From assembly GCA_046757965.1 (NCBI GenBank), contig JBHHZI010000133.1, positions 1 through 8,843 of the forward strand: DNA of 8,843 bases. The letters are read 5' to 3'. Source of the stretch: JBHHZI01 sp046757965 (GTDB lineage Bacteria; Acidobacteriota; Polarisedimenticolia; SMYD01). This document shows, in pieces, positions 1-7,282 of this stretch; the first letter of the stretch is position 1; each line of letters opens with the position of its first letter. The position numbers were made by a program, and so were the translations under genes. Under the pieces are notes generated by a model. The model was not told where the DNA came from and made no database searches. It saw only the letters and a list, made by a program, of their open reading frames with translations.

Positions 1-54
1 CCATGCGATCAGATCTCGACCGGCCCGTCAACAACGCCGAATCCTGACCGCTTA

Positions 55-163
55 CGGAATAGCCGGGGCTGGGTCCTTGCAGCTAAAGGCCCACGTGCCT
101 GTCCAGGCGGGCGGCGAGAGGCAAGAGATCAGCAGGTCAGTGATCGAATTCACCGGAATAGCC
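55..163. repeat. Direct repeat CGGAATAGCC x2, possible IS-end remnant
   Basis: The ten-base string CGGAATAGCC occurs at 55-64 and again at 154-163, 99 bases apart. The second copy sits in GTGATCGAATTCACCGGAAT, which resembles the repeated CACCGGAAT-type motifs I recall near ends of IS21-family elements. No transposase is visible in the window, so this remains a weak suggestion. Confidence 0.2.
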
Positions 164-183
164 AGCCCACACTGAAGTTCGAT
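143..183. repeat. Imperfect inverted repeat in the left flank
   Basis: ATCGAATTC (143-151) and GAAGTTCGAT (174-183) are complementary except for one bulged base, separated by 22 bases that contain the second CGGAATAGCC. It may be a hairpin or the remnant of a mobile-element end. There is no following T-run, so it is not a clear terminator. Confidence 0.25.
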
Positions 184-488
184 TGCACTACGGGCGGCGT
201 CCGACGGAGAAGGAGGACGACCGCGTCTGGCTGCCTCCGCAGTGCCACCGCGCAACCGAAGCCAGGGGCCTCAGTCGCGGAACCCGTGAAGAATCGGTGG
301 TCTTCTCGCTCGCGCCAATACGCGATCGGAGAGGTTCATCCACGAAGCGCGTCCTCCGGAGCTCCGACGTGAACTCTGCCACGTCCGAGGCGCTGTGATC
401 TTGGATGCGCTGTGACCGGTCGACCAGGTAGGCGAGGGGACTCGGTCGGCAGATTCAGGGAGCATGGGTCGAGGCGCCGGCATGCGGA

Positions 489-3400
489 TCAGAAGTTGAT
501 CTTGAAGCGGGCCTCGTAGCGGCGGCCAAAATCCCGGGTTGCCTGCAGACGGCCGTCGACGAAGTCGGCGATGTCCAGGAAATCGTCGGCGAGGATGTTC
601 TCGATGACGACGGTGGCGGTGGCCGTGTACTTCTTGATCAGAAAGGCCTTTTCACCCAGGAGATCGATCTGGAGGTGAGGGTCGTTGCGCTGATCGTTGC
701 GCCGGCCGGTGGGGAAGACCGTCCGGAAGGTCGGCTGACCGCGATTGTCCGAGGAACTCTCGAGTTCGCGCAGCGAGAACGGCGTGCCGCTGAAGTAGTT
801 CATCACGGTGCCAAGCTGGAAATCTCCCCAGGGCAGGATGGTCGTCAGGTTCACCTTCACGACATTGCGGATGTCGAAGCCGGTGAAGCCGAACTCATCG
901 GTCACCAGTGACGGGTCATTGCCGGACTCATCCTGGAAACTGTCGGCCGCCCCCACCGAACGCGCGTGGGTCCAGCTTGCCTGGAGCTGCCAGTTGCGCT
1001 TCATGCGGCGCACGAACTCCACGGTGAAGCCGGAGAATTGCGAGATGTTGGAGTTCGACAGGAACAGGACGTTGTTGAAGAAGACGTCGCGGCGAAACAG
1101 GTCGCCGACGCCGTCGGCGACGGCCCGGGAACCGCCGTCGGCACTGGAGGCGAAGGTCCCGAAGCAATCGTCGAAGTGACCGTTCGGCACCGCGGCCGGC
1201 TCGCCGACGGTGGTCAGCCGGCCGGCCGCCGCCTTGACGAAGGCCACATTCTTGGTCGGCACCAGTCCGTTGACCGCCGGGTCGAGCTCGCACGTGGCAT
1301 TGCCGCCGAGTGGGATGAACCCGACCACGCGCGTCCGGCCGGCGACCTTGCGGCGCACCGGGGCGAAGAACTCGGGCCCCACATCGCGGGCAAAATGGTT
1401 CAGGTCGGTGTCCTGGAGCTGGTCGCGGAAGTGACGGGAGATCCAGGTGATCCGGATCTTGGTCTCAGGGGCTATCTCGCGCTCGAAGCCCACCGTCCAC
1501 TCCTCGTTGAACTGGGTGCGCAGATTGCGGTTGACCTGCGTGATCGTGGGGTCGGAACCGCCGCCGCCGGCATCCCGGGGAATGCCACAGGCGCCCACCA
1601 CATCCGAGGTGCAGCCGGTGGTGAAGGTGAACACCCGGGACCGCACATCGGGGCCCTGCTCGGCCACGGCCGTGGCGAGGTTCGTCTTGTCGAAGAAGCG
1701 GCCATAGGTGGCAAAGACCCGTGTCTTGCCGTTGGACCAGGGGTCCCACGAGACGTTGAAACGGGGGGAGAGGTTGTTGTTGTTGACATTCACCGTCGAT
1801 CCCGGCCGGTTGCCCTTGACCACGAGGGTGGGCAACGCGCCGCTCAACGTGGTGGTGCAGAGCGTCCCCCCGCCGCGTCCGCCGAGGCAGTCGTCGGTGA
1901 ACTTCTTCTTCGGGAAGGTGAAGAAGAACGGTGTGGCCTGGTTGCACGGCCGCCCCGAGGCGCCGAAGGAACCGCCGTTGCGCTTGAAGGCGGCAAACTC
2001 GGCGGGAAACAGCCCGGCCAGGAGGCGCTCGGTGGCCTCCACCTGACCCGCTCCAGGCGTGGCGCTCTCGCACTGGATGAGAAACTGCTGGAAGCTGCTG
2101 AATTCCGTCCGGGGATCGAAGGGCGCGAATCCGTCGGCAACCACCTCCTCGCGGTCCCAGCGCAAACCGGCGGTGATCGAGACGTTGTCGCGGGGCAACC
2201 AGGTGTCGGTGATATAGACCCCGAAGTTGTCCGAATCGCCCTCCAGGTGGTTGAACCCGGCCCGGCCTGCGGCCACTGCCGCCGGATTGGCGGGGATGGC
2301 GAACTGCTCCTGCACGAGGAACTGCTCCCCGCCGGCATCGAGGTCATTGCCGCTGCCGAACAGGTTGACCACCCGGGCGAAGGTGCGCACCGTCCCCTGG
2401 AACAGGTCCCGCTCGAAGTGCTCCCGTTCGAACGACAGGCCCATGGCCAGGTCGTGGCGCCCGAAGAAGTCGTCCACGAACACGGTGAGATCCTCGGTGA
2501 AGGTCAGGCGCTGGCGCTTGTCCTTGAAGTTCAGGAACCAGCCGCCCGTGACGGCCCCGGTGTCCTGGTCGAAGTTCAGTCCCAGGCTGGTGAACGGGCG
2601 GTTGTCTCTCGGATCCTGCGGGGTGGTGGGAATGATGTCGATGCCGCTGTCCTGGAAGGCCACCAGTGACTTGAGGAGCACGGTTGGCGAGAAGATGCTG
2701 TCGAGTTGCACGTTGTAGAACGGCCCCCCCTGCCGCTGGGTGAAGCCGGCCTCGGGGAGCACGCGCGAGTTCACGCCGAGGTTGGTGAAGTCCAGCGGAT
2801 CGGCCCGCACCTGCGCCGTGAGCTTGTTGGCGGCCGTGACCGCCCAGGTCAGCTTGCCGAGCACCCGGCGGCCGGTGGTCGACTGCACGAGTGTGTTGGT
2901 GCCGTTGAGCGTGTTGAGGGGGAAGTCGTCGTTGAACTCCTCATCGGTCAGGAAATACCACAGCTTGTCCTTGCGGAGCGCGCCGGAGACGGTGAGAGCG
3001 GGCCGCACGCTCCGGAACGAGGACGCATCGTTGCCCGTGGCGCCATTGCCGTCGAAGAGGCTCGACCGGAACGAGAGGGTGAAGGTGCCCTCGAACTCGT
3101 TGCTGCCCGACTTGGTGATGATGTTGGCAAAACCGCCCGAGGCGCGCCGGAACGATGCATCGGCGCCGGTCTGGATGACCTCCACCTGCTCGATGGCATC
3201 GGTGTTCAGGTTCGAGAGGAAGGTTCCCCCCAGCGGGTCCTGGTTGGAGACCCCGTCGATCACCGTGTTGAAGTTCTCGGCCCGGGCCCCGAGCACGTTC
3301 GGGTTGCCGTCGTCATCCGGATCGACGACGCCGGCGGCAAGGGTCAGGACGTCCTGGTAGTTGCGTCCCAGGAGAGGCAGCCCCTCGATGAACTCGGAGG

Positions 3401-3851
3401 TGAACTCGGTGACCTGGCCGACCTCCTTCAGGTTGACCACACGATCGCCAGGCCGCTTGGCGGAGACGATGACCTCCTCGGTGCGCTCGGCGAACAGTTG
3501 CACCGACTCCACGGTGGTCAGTCCGGCGCGAATCACCAGCCGGTCCTGGATCACCCGGGCGTAGCCGCCGCCGGCGAACGACACCGTCAGCACGTAGTCG
3601 GTGCCGGCCGGCAACCCGCTGACGCGGTAGTGGCCATCCTCGTCGGTGAGCACCACGCGCGCCACGTCGGCCGTCTCGCTGCCGACCTCCACGGTGGCGC
3701 CGGCCAGGGGCACCCGGGCCGGGTCCGTGATGACCCCTTCGATGTTGCCCGGCCGGTCATCGGCCGCCCGGACGCCGGACAGGACGGGCGCGGCCAACAG
3801 GAGCAGGCCGGCGCAAAGGGCAACCGATCGGTGGCTCCGGCCTGCTCGCAT
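489..3851 (-). CDS. TonB-dependent outer-membrane receptor with carboxypeptidase-regulatory-like N-terminal domain
   Basis: A 1120-residue outer-membrane receptor expected to import a ligand using energy from TonB-ExbBD. The signal peptide is residues 1 to about 30 (basic SHR, hydrophobic ALCAGLLLLAAPVL, cleavage near VRAA). A carboxypeptidase-regulatory-like beta-sandwich follows at about 35-118 (GVITDPARVPLAGATVEV, DEDGHYRVSGLPAG). A TonB-box-like EEVIVSA is at 125-131. The plug is about 135-255, with VIDGVSNQDP and GGFANIITKSGSNEFEG. The barrel is about 256-1120, with LSPRFNVSWDP at 694-704 and a terminal Phe in RFKINF as required for outer-membrane assembly. Eight mature cysteines fall in four close pairs, probably in surface loops. 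A further in-frame ATG at 4064 is rejected because it precedes the signal peptide and would overlap the Cys4 gene and the promoter. The Oar-like architecture is common in Acidobacteriota. No SusD-like gene follows. Ligand unknown. Confidence 0.93.
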   Translation of the reverse strand: MRAGRSHRSVALCAGLLLLAAPVLSGVRAADDRPGNIEGVITDPARVPLAGATVEVGSETADVARVVLTDEDGHYRVSGLPAGTDYVLTVSFAGGGYARVIQDRLVIRAGLTTVESVQLFAERTEEVIVSAKRPGDRVVNLKEVGQVTEFTSEFIEGLPLLGRNYQDVLTLAAGVVDPDDDGNPNVLGARAENFNTVIDGVSNQDPLGGTFLSNLNTDAIEQVEVIQTGADASFRRASGGFANIITKSGSNEFEGTFTLSFRSSLFDGNGATGNDASSFRSVRPALTVSGALRKDKLWYFLTDEEFNDDFPLNTLNGTNTLVQSTTGRRVLGKLTWAVTAANKLTAQVRADPLDFTNLGVNSRVLPEAGFTQRQGGPFYNVQLDSIFSPTVLLKSLVAFQDSGIDIIPTTPQDPRDNRPFTSLGLNFDQDTGAVTGGWFLNFKDKRQRLTFTEDLTVFVDDFFGRHDLAMGLSFEREHFERDLFQGTVRTFARVVNLFGSGNDLDAGGEQFLVQEQFAIPANPAAVAAGRAGFNHLEGDSDNFGVYITDTWLPRDNVSITAGLRWDREEVVADGFAPFDPRTEFSSFQQFLIQCESATPGAGQVEATERLLAGLFPAEFAAFKRNGGSFGASGRPCNQATPFFFTFPKKKFTDDCLGGRGGGTLCTTTLSGALPTLVVKGNRPGSTVNVNNNNLSPRFNVSWDPWSNGKTRVFATYGRFFDKTNLATAVAEQGPDVRSRVFTFTTGCTSDVVGACGIPRDAGGGGSDPTITQVNRNLRTQFNEEWTVGFEREIAPETKIRITWISRHFRDQLQDTDLNHFARDVGPEFFAPVRRKVAGRTRVVGFIPLGGNATCELDPAVNGLVPTKNVAFVKAAAGRLTTVGEPAAVPNGHFDDCFGTFASSADGGSRAVADGVGDLFRRDVFFNNVLFLSNSNISQFSGFTVEFVRRMKRNWQLQASWTHARSVGAADSFQDESGNDPSLVTDEFGFTGFDIRNVVKVNLTTILPWGDFQLGTVMNYFSGTPFSLRELESSSDNRGQPTFRTVFPTGRRNDQRNDPHLQIDLLGEKAFLIKKYTATATVVIENILADDFLDIADFVDGRLQATRDFGRRYEARFKINF

Positions 3852-3861
3852 CGTCCCCCCG

Positions 3862-3867
3862 CTCTCC
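3862..3867 (-). promoter_or_regulatory. Ribosome-binding site deciding the receptor start
   Basis: GGAGAG on the minus strand lies ten bases before the ATG at 3851, followed by a run of G. Together with the signal peptide that begins at this ATG, it favours 3851 over the longer in-frame ATG at 4064. Confidence 0.55.
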
Positions 3868-3869
3868 AG

Positions 3870-3886
3870 CCCGCCGGCAGGGCGGG
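3870..3886 (-). promoter_or_regulatory. 5'-leader hairpin ahead of the TonB receptor
   Basis: The minus strand reads CCCGCC, a five-base loop (CTGCC), then GGCGGG: a perfect six-pair GC-only stem. It sits between the predicted transcription start and the ribosome-binding site, ending only two bases before GGAGAG. It could affect translation or mRNA stability. There is no U-run, so it is not a canonical terminator. GC-rich DNA makes chance hairpins common. Confidence 0.3.
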
Positions 3887-3906
3887 TCTGACCTGCAGAA
3901 AGAACA

Positions 3907-3912
3907 AGTATA
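3907..3912 (-). promoter_or_regulatory. Putative -10 element of the TonB receptor promoter
   Basis: The minus strand reads TATACT in a short AT-rich patch (TATACTTGTTCTTTCTG) within otherwise GC-rich DNA. It begins 33 bases after the small Cys4 gene ends and 55 bases before the receptor ATG, implying a leader of roughly 50 bases. No good -35 hexamer is found at 15-19 bases spacing, so it may be weak, activator-dependent or read by another sigma factor. Confidence 0.4.
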
Positions 3913-3945
3913 CCGGAGAGGGACGCATTCCCGGCACGCGGCGGA

Positions 3946-4164
3946 TCAGCGACGAGGAGAGCGCGGGCGGTGCGGGGCAAACAGCGTGCAGTCGGCGCCG
4001 GTGCTGGCGCGAACCACGGCCGACGGCACGCGCGCCGTGGTGAATCCGAGCGCCCGGCAGCCATGAGGATATCGCGGTTGCCAGGTCACGAAGTAGAACG
4101 CGCACTGCCGGCAGACCGGGCGGGAGCGCCCGCACGGCGCGTGGGATCGGTCTTGCGGCGACAT
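3946..4164 (-). CDS. Small Cys4 protein (CxxC-FYxVTW-PxGC-SxGxxC family)
   Basis: A 72-codon gene in the gap between the RND permease and the TonB receptor. Visible landmarks are C18-x-x-C21, F23-Y-F-V-T-W28, P33-H-G-C36, G40-F41, P47-S48, S54-x-G56 and C59. From memory this order matches a widespread bacterial family of roughly 60-80 residues, with forms like CRxCxYYxVTWDxxFPxGCxAxGFKSxxLPSxxVxxxSGxxCxxF. Members are sometimes labelled uracil-DNA glycosylase, but nothing catalytic from that enzyme is visible. The four conserved cysteines suggest a small metal (zinc) site; this is inference. There is no signal peptide or membrane segment, so it is probably cytoplasmic. It starts 34 bases after the permease stop on the same strand, so it may be read from the pump transcript. 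About 80% of third positions are G or C, as expected for a real gene here. AGGA lies only two bases before the ATG; no better in-frame start is seen. Function unknown. Confidence 0.75.
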   Translation of the reverse strand: MSPQDRSHAPCGRSRPVCRQCAFYFVTWQPRYPHGCRALGFTTARVPSAVVRASTGADCTLFAPHRPRSPRR

Positions 4165-4198
4165 CGTCCTGCCAACATGGGGACCGCCCGGACCGGTT

Positions 4199-7100
4199 TC
4201 AAGCGGGGTCGGCGCCCGGTGCCCGAGCGGGAGGCCGAGCGGTGGGCAGGGCCCGCAGCAGTACGGCCACCCCGTCCTCGACCATCGTGTACCAGACCGG
4301 CAGCGCCAGGAGCGTGAAGATCGTCGAGCTGGCCAGGCCGCTGATGATGACCACGGCCATCGAATCGACCGGCACGCCGGACACGGTGAAGTTCGACATG
4401 GCGAGCGGGAGCAGACCGAAGATGGTGGTGATGGCCGTCATCAGGATCGGCCGCAGGCGGTCGCCGCAGCCCTGCACCAGCGCGTCGAGCCGTGCGGTCC
4501 CGTCGCGGCGCAGGCGATTGACGTGGTCGACCATGACGATGCCGTTGTTGACCACCATGCCGATGAGAATGATCACGCCCATGAAGCCGACCGGCTCGAG
4601 CCGGTAGCCCAGCAGCCAGAGCGCCCAGAAGGCGCCGGAGAAGGCCAGCGGCAGGGTGATGAGAATCGCGGCCGGCTGCAGCACCGACTCGAACAGCGCC
4701 GCCAGCACCAGCACCACCAGCACCAGCGACAGGAGGACGCCCTTGAGCATGATCGCCAGCGTGTCGTCGCGATCCTGGCCGCGCTGGCCCCAGTCCCAGT
4801 CGTATCCATCCGGCAGGTGCACGCCGGCCATGGCGGCCTGCACCCGGTCGCGAGCCACGTCGGTGGTGATCGACGGGTCGAACTCGGCGGTCACCCACTG
4901 CGTCGTCCGGCGCTCGTCGCGCTCGATCTGCTGCTGGGTGCGGGCCATGGTGACGCGCCCCACCGACCCCAGCGGCACCAGTCCTCCATCGCCGCGGGGA
5001 ATGGCCAGCTTGTCCAGCGAGGCCAGCCCGGGGCGCAGCGAGTCGGGCTGCGTCAGCAGCGTCTCCAGCTCGCTGTCGTGCTCGTGGAAGCGGCGAAGCT
5101 GGCGTCCTCGATAGGTGAAGGAGACCGCATCGGCCACCTCGCGTGGGCTCAGACCGAGAGAGCGCGCGCGGTCCGCATCGACATGAATCTGCGCTTCCTG
5201 CTGGCCGTGGACGGTGGGACCGAACATCTCCTTCACACCGTCGAGGCGTCGCAGCCGGTCCTCGACCTGGACCGCCTCCTCGCGCAGATACTCCTCGTCC
5301 TCGCCGTGCAGCGCCACGGTGACGAAGCGCCGATCCCCGCCGCCGCCGTGGCGGAAACGATTCTGGTCACCCACGTCGAAGGTCACGCCGGGGATCACCG
5401 GCAGGTTCGCCTGGAGGATCTCGCGGGTGCGACGCAGCGTCGCCTCGCTGGCTCTCTTCCAGGGCAGGAACACACGCGTCACCGCGAAGCTGTGCTCGTC
5501 GTAGTACGAATAGATGTTCTCGTAACCGATCTGATCCTGCAGGCCGGCCAACCAGGACTCCACCGTGTTGATGTGGCCTTCCATGACCTCGAGATTGGCC
5601 GGGTCGTGCACGTGGAGGACCACCCGCACGTCCCGTTCCTGCTCGCTGACGTCCCCGGTCTTCTCGATCTGCGTGATCGGCACGGCGGCGCTGCCGGCCA
5701 GGGCGATCAGACCGGCCAGCGCCAGCACCCGGTGGCGCAGTGTCCAGCTCAGTACGGCGCGATAGAACGGCACCACCCGGCGCTGGACCACACCCGGCCG
5801 CACCGGCCGGTGCGGCACGAAGCGCGCCGCCGCCAGCGGGATGAAGGTGAGCGAGATCAGCAGCGAGGAGACCACCGCCAGGCACAGGGTCAGGGCCACC
5901 GCACCCATATAGATCACCAGCGGCCCGGGCTCGACGGTGAACAGCCAGCTCCACACGATCACCGTGGTCGCCGTCGCGGCCAGCACCGCCAGCCCGACCT
6001 CACGGGCGCCGACACGGGCGGCCTCGCGGGGTGGAAGGCCCATCCCTTCGTGCCGGTGGATGTTCTCGATGACCACCACCGCGTTGTCCACCAGCATGCC
6101 GACGCCCACCATGAGCCCGAGCATGGTCAGCACGTTGAGGACCGAGCCGAGCAGATACATCACGCCACAGGTGACCACCAGGGAGAAGGGGATGGCCACG
6201 GCGACGATGAGCGTCGTGCTGATGCGCCGTAGAAACGCGAACAGCACCACGACGGCGAGCAACCCGCCGAACACACCGGCGTTGCGCAGGCCGGCCAGCG
6301 CCTTGCGGATCTCCTCGCCCTGGTTGGTCCAGATCAGCAGGTTGATGCCGTGCAGTTCGGGGTCGTGCCGGATGCCGTCGATGGCGACCATGACGCGGTC
6401 GACGGTGTCCACGGTGTTGGCGGCCGGTTCCTTGAAGATGTCGATGCCCAGGGCGAACTCGCCATCGAGGTGACGGCCGTATTCCAGGGGAGGCTGCTTC
6501 ACGCTGACGCGGGCCACATCGCGCAGCCGCAGGTCCGCCTGGCCGAGAGAGAGGTTGCGGATCTGATCGAGATCGGCAAACCGTCCCACGGAGCGCACCG
6601 TGTAGCGCAGCAGATCGGCATCGATGGCACCCACGTCCATGTCGACGTTGGCCGCCTCCAGCCGCTGCAGCAGACCGCCCGGTTCGATGCCGTGGGCGCG
6701 CAGGGCATCGGGGTCGATCTCGATGCGCACCTGCTGCGGCTTGACGCCGTCGAGCTGGACGCTGGCCACTCCCTTCAGGCGCTCGAGAGGCCGGAGGATG
6801 TGCCGCTCGAGGAGGGTCCAGCTCTCCGACAGGTCCCGGCGGGCGGAGATGCGCCCCTGCAGCATCGCCCCGTCCGCCGGGCCGTTGCGGAACGTCTGGA
6901 TGCGCACCTGACCGATCCCCTCCGGCCAGCGATCGCGCGCGCGATCCACCGCCTCGCGCACCTCCATCTTCTTCAGATCGAGGTTGGCGGACCAGGTGAA
7001 CACAGCCGTGGCGCGGGCACTGCCGGACCCGGCCGAGCCGGCCAGCCGCTCGACGCCGGGAATGGTGGCCAGCTCGTCCTCGAGCGGGATGACCACCTGG

Positions 7101-7282
7101 CGCAACCCCTCGAGAGGATGGCTGCCGGGAAACGGCACCACCACGTTGATGACCGGTGGTTCGACCACCGGCATGAAATCCAGGGGCAGGCGAGGGATGG
7201 CGACCGCGCCGATGACCAGCAGGCTGACCAGCAGCATGAGCGTGGCGACGGGGCGCCGGAGCACCAGGTCGGGCAAGCTCAT
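4199..7282 (-). CDS. RND efflux permease, complete (HAE1/AcrB-like)
   Basis: A complete 1027-residue RND permease, the usual length for AcrB-type proteins. Such proteins act as inner-membrane trimers that export substrates from the periplasm or outer leaflet using the proton gradient. TM1 is at about 11-30. The first porter domain (about 40-330) includes PFPGSHPLEG and the PLERLKGVASVQLDG segment. TM2-TM6 lie at about 337-485, TM7 at about 517-537, the second porter domain at about 540-840 and TM8-TM12 at about 843-1000. The TM4 relay site reads GMLVDNAVVVIEN (D399, N400); AcrB has Asp407-Asp408 there. TM10 reads GMVVNNGIVMVD, with N912 where AcrB has Lys940. A start at 7282 is supported by ATGA overlap with the preceding permease and a GGGAG four bases upstream. 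TM5 carries VWSWLF where relatives usually have an F-x-P motif. The tail is Ala/Pro/Arg-rich. Substrate is unknown; nothing marks it as a heavy-metal CusA-type pump. Confidence 0.96.
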   Translation of the reverse strand: MSLPDLVLRRPVATLMLLVSLLVIGAVAIPRLPLDFMPVVEPPVINVVVPFPGSHPLEGLRQVVIPLEDELATIPGVERLAGSAGSGSARATAVFTWSANLDLKKMEVREAVDRARDRWPEGIGQVRIQTFRNGPADGAMLQGRISARRDLSESWTLLERHILRPLERLKGVASVQLDGVKPQQVRIEIDPDALRAHGIEPGGLLQRLEAANVDMDVGAIDADLLRYTVRSVGRFADLDQIRNLSLGQADLRLRDVARVSVKQPPLEYGRHLDGEFALGIDIFKEPAANTVDTVDRVMVAIDGIRHDPELHGINLLIWTNQGEEIRKALAGLRNAGVFGGLLAVVVLFAFLRRISTTLIVAVAIPFSLVVTCGVMYLLGSVLNVLTMLGLMVGVGMLVDNAVVVIENIHRHEGMGLPPREAARVGAREVGLAVLAATATTVIVWSWLFTVEPGPLVIYMGAVALTLCLAVVSSLLISLTFIPLAAARFVPHRPVRPGVVQRRVVPFYRAVLSWTLRHRVLALAGLIALAGSAAVPITQIEKTGDVSEQERDVRVVLHVHDPANLEVMEGHINTVESWLAGLQDQIGYENIYSYYDEHSFAVTRVFLPWKRASEATLRRTREILQANLPVIPGVTFDVGDQNRFRHGGGGDRRFVTVALHGEDEEYLREEAVQVEDRLRRLDGVKEMFGPTVHGQQEAQIHVDADRARSLGLSPREVADAVSFTYRGRQLRRFHEHDSELETLLTQPDSLRPGLASLDKLAIPRGDGGLVPLGSVGRVTMARTQQQIERDERRTTQWVTAEFDPSITTDVARDRVQAAMAGVHLPDGYDWDWGQRGQDRDDTLAIMLKGVLLSLVLVVLVLAALFESVLQPAAILITLPLAFSGAFWALWLLGYRLEPVGFMGVIILIGMVVNNGIVMVDHVNRLRRDGTARLDALVQGCGDRLRPILMTAITTIFGLLPLAMSNFTVSGVPVDSMAVVIISGLASSTIFTLLALPVWYTMVEDGVAVLLRALPTARPPARAPGADPA
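7279..7282 (-). other. ATGA stop/start overlap coupling two RND genes
   Basis: The TGA of the upstream permease (7281-7279) shares bases with the ATG of the downstream permease (7282-7280). Four-base overlaps of this type are typical of translational coupling within an operon, which keeps the two products in step. This fits subunits of one complex. Confidence 0.9.

Larger units (their letters stand above)
1..488. other. Region without a supported gene; short repeats only
   Basis: Downstream of the receptor stop I see no gene I can defend. Several open frames of 64-71 codons overlap on both strands with Arg/Ser/Pro-rich, domain-free translations. The first 45 bases on the plus strand (MRSDLDRPVNNAES then TGA) could be the end of a gene entering from the left, but this is not testable here. 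No tRNA and no hairpin-plus-T-run terminator for the receptor was found. GC is about 64% by hand count and falls to about 52% at 121-180. Confidence 0.5.
3852..3945 (-). other. Intergenic spacer carrying the receptor leader
   Basis: Ninety-four bases separate the Cys4 gene from the receptor. They hold the TATACT element, the leader hairpin and the ribosome-binding site. No intrinsic terminator for the upstream pump operon is visible, so read-through into the receptor gene is possible. Confidence 0.6.

Noticed and set aside
172..190. GTTCGATT string as the T-arm of a tRNA
   Set aside because: The flanking bases do not form the five-pair T stem, and no acceptor, D-arm or anticodon arm is found nearby.
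52..483. Small open frames of 64-71 codons on both strands in the left flank
   Set aside because: They overlap one another in several frames, lack good ribosome-binding sites and show no family pattern, unlike the Cys4 gene.
1773..1790. GTT repeat followed by TTGACA as a -35 box
   Set aside because: It sits inside the receptor gene, where the repeat encodes an Asn run, and no matching -10 follows.
966..2669. 567-codon plus-strand open frame opposite the TonB receptor
   Set aside because: It is antisense to a clear receptor gene. The translation is Gly/Glu/His/Arg-rich without domains, as GC-rich antisense frames typically are.
4013..4041. Perfect 8-base inverted repeat ACCACGGC/GCCGTGGT as an operator
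   Set aside because: It lies within Cys4 codons for the conserved GF...PS region, so coding constraint and GC richness explain it well enough.
2706..4043. 445-codon plus-strand open frame opposite the receptor N-terminus, spacer and Cys4 gene
   Set aside because: Same antisense composition, no recognisable domain, and it crosses two real genes and a promoter region.
3852..4064. Longer receptor start at 4064
   Set aside because: It would add 71 low-complexity residues before a textbook signal peptide and would overlap the Cys4 gene and the TATACT element. GGAGAG supports the ATG at 3851.
4117..4132. CGGGCG/CGCCCG hairpin as terminator of the RND operon
   Set aside because: It lies inside the Cys4 coding sequence and has no T-run on either strand.
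4523..6232. 569-codon plus-strand open frame opposite the RND permease
   Set aside because: His/Gln/Asp/Arg-rich antisense translation of conserved RND codons, with no domain.
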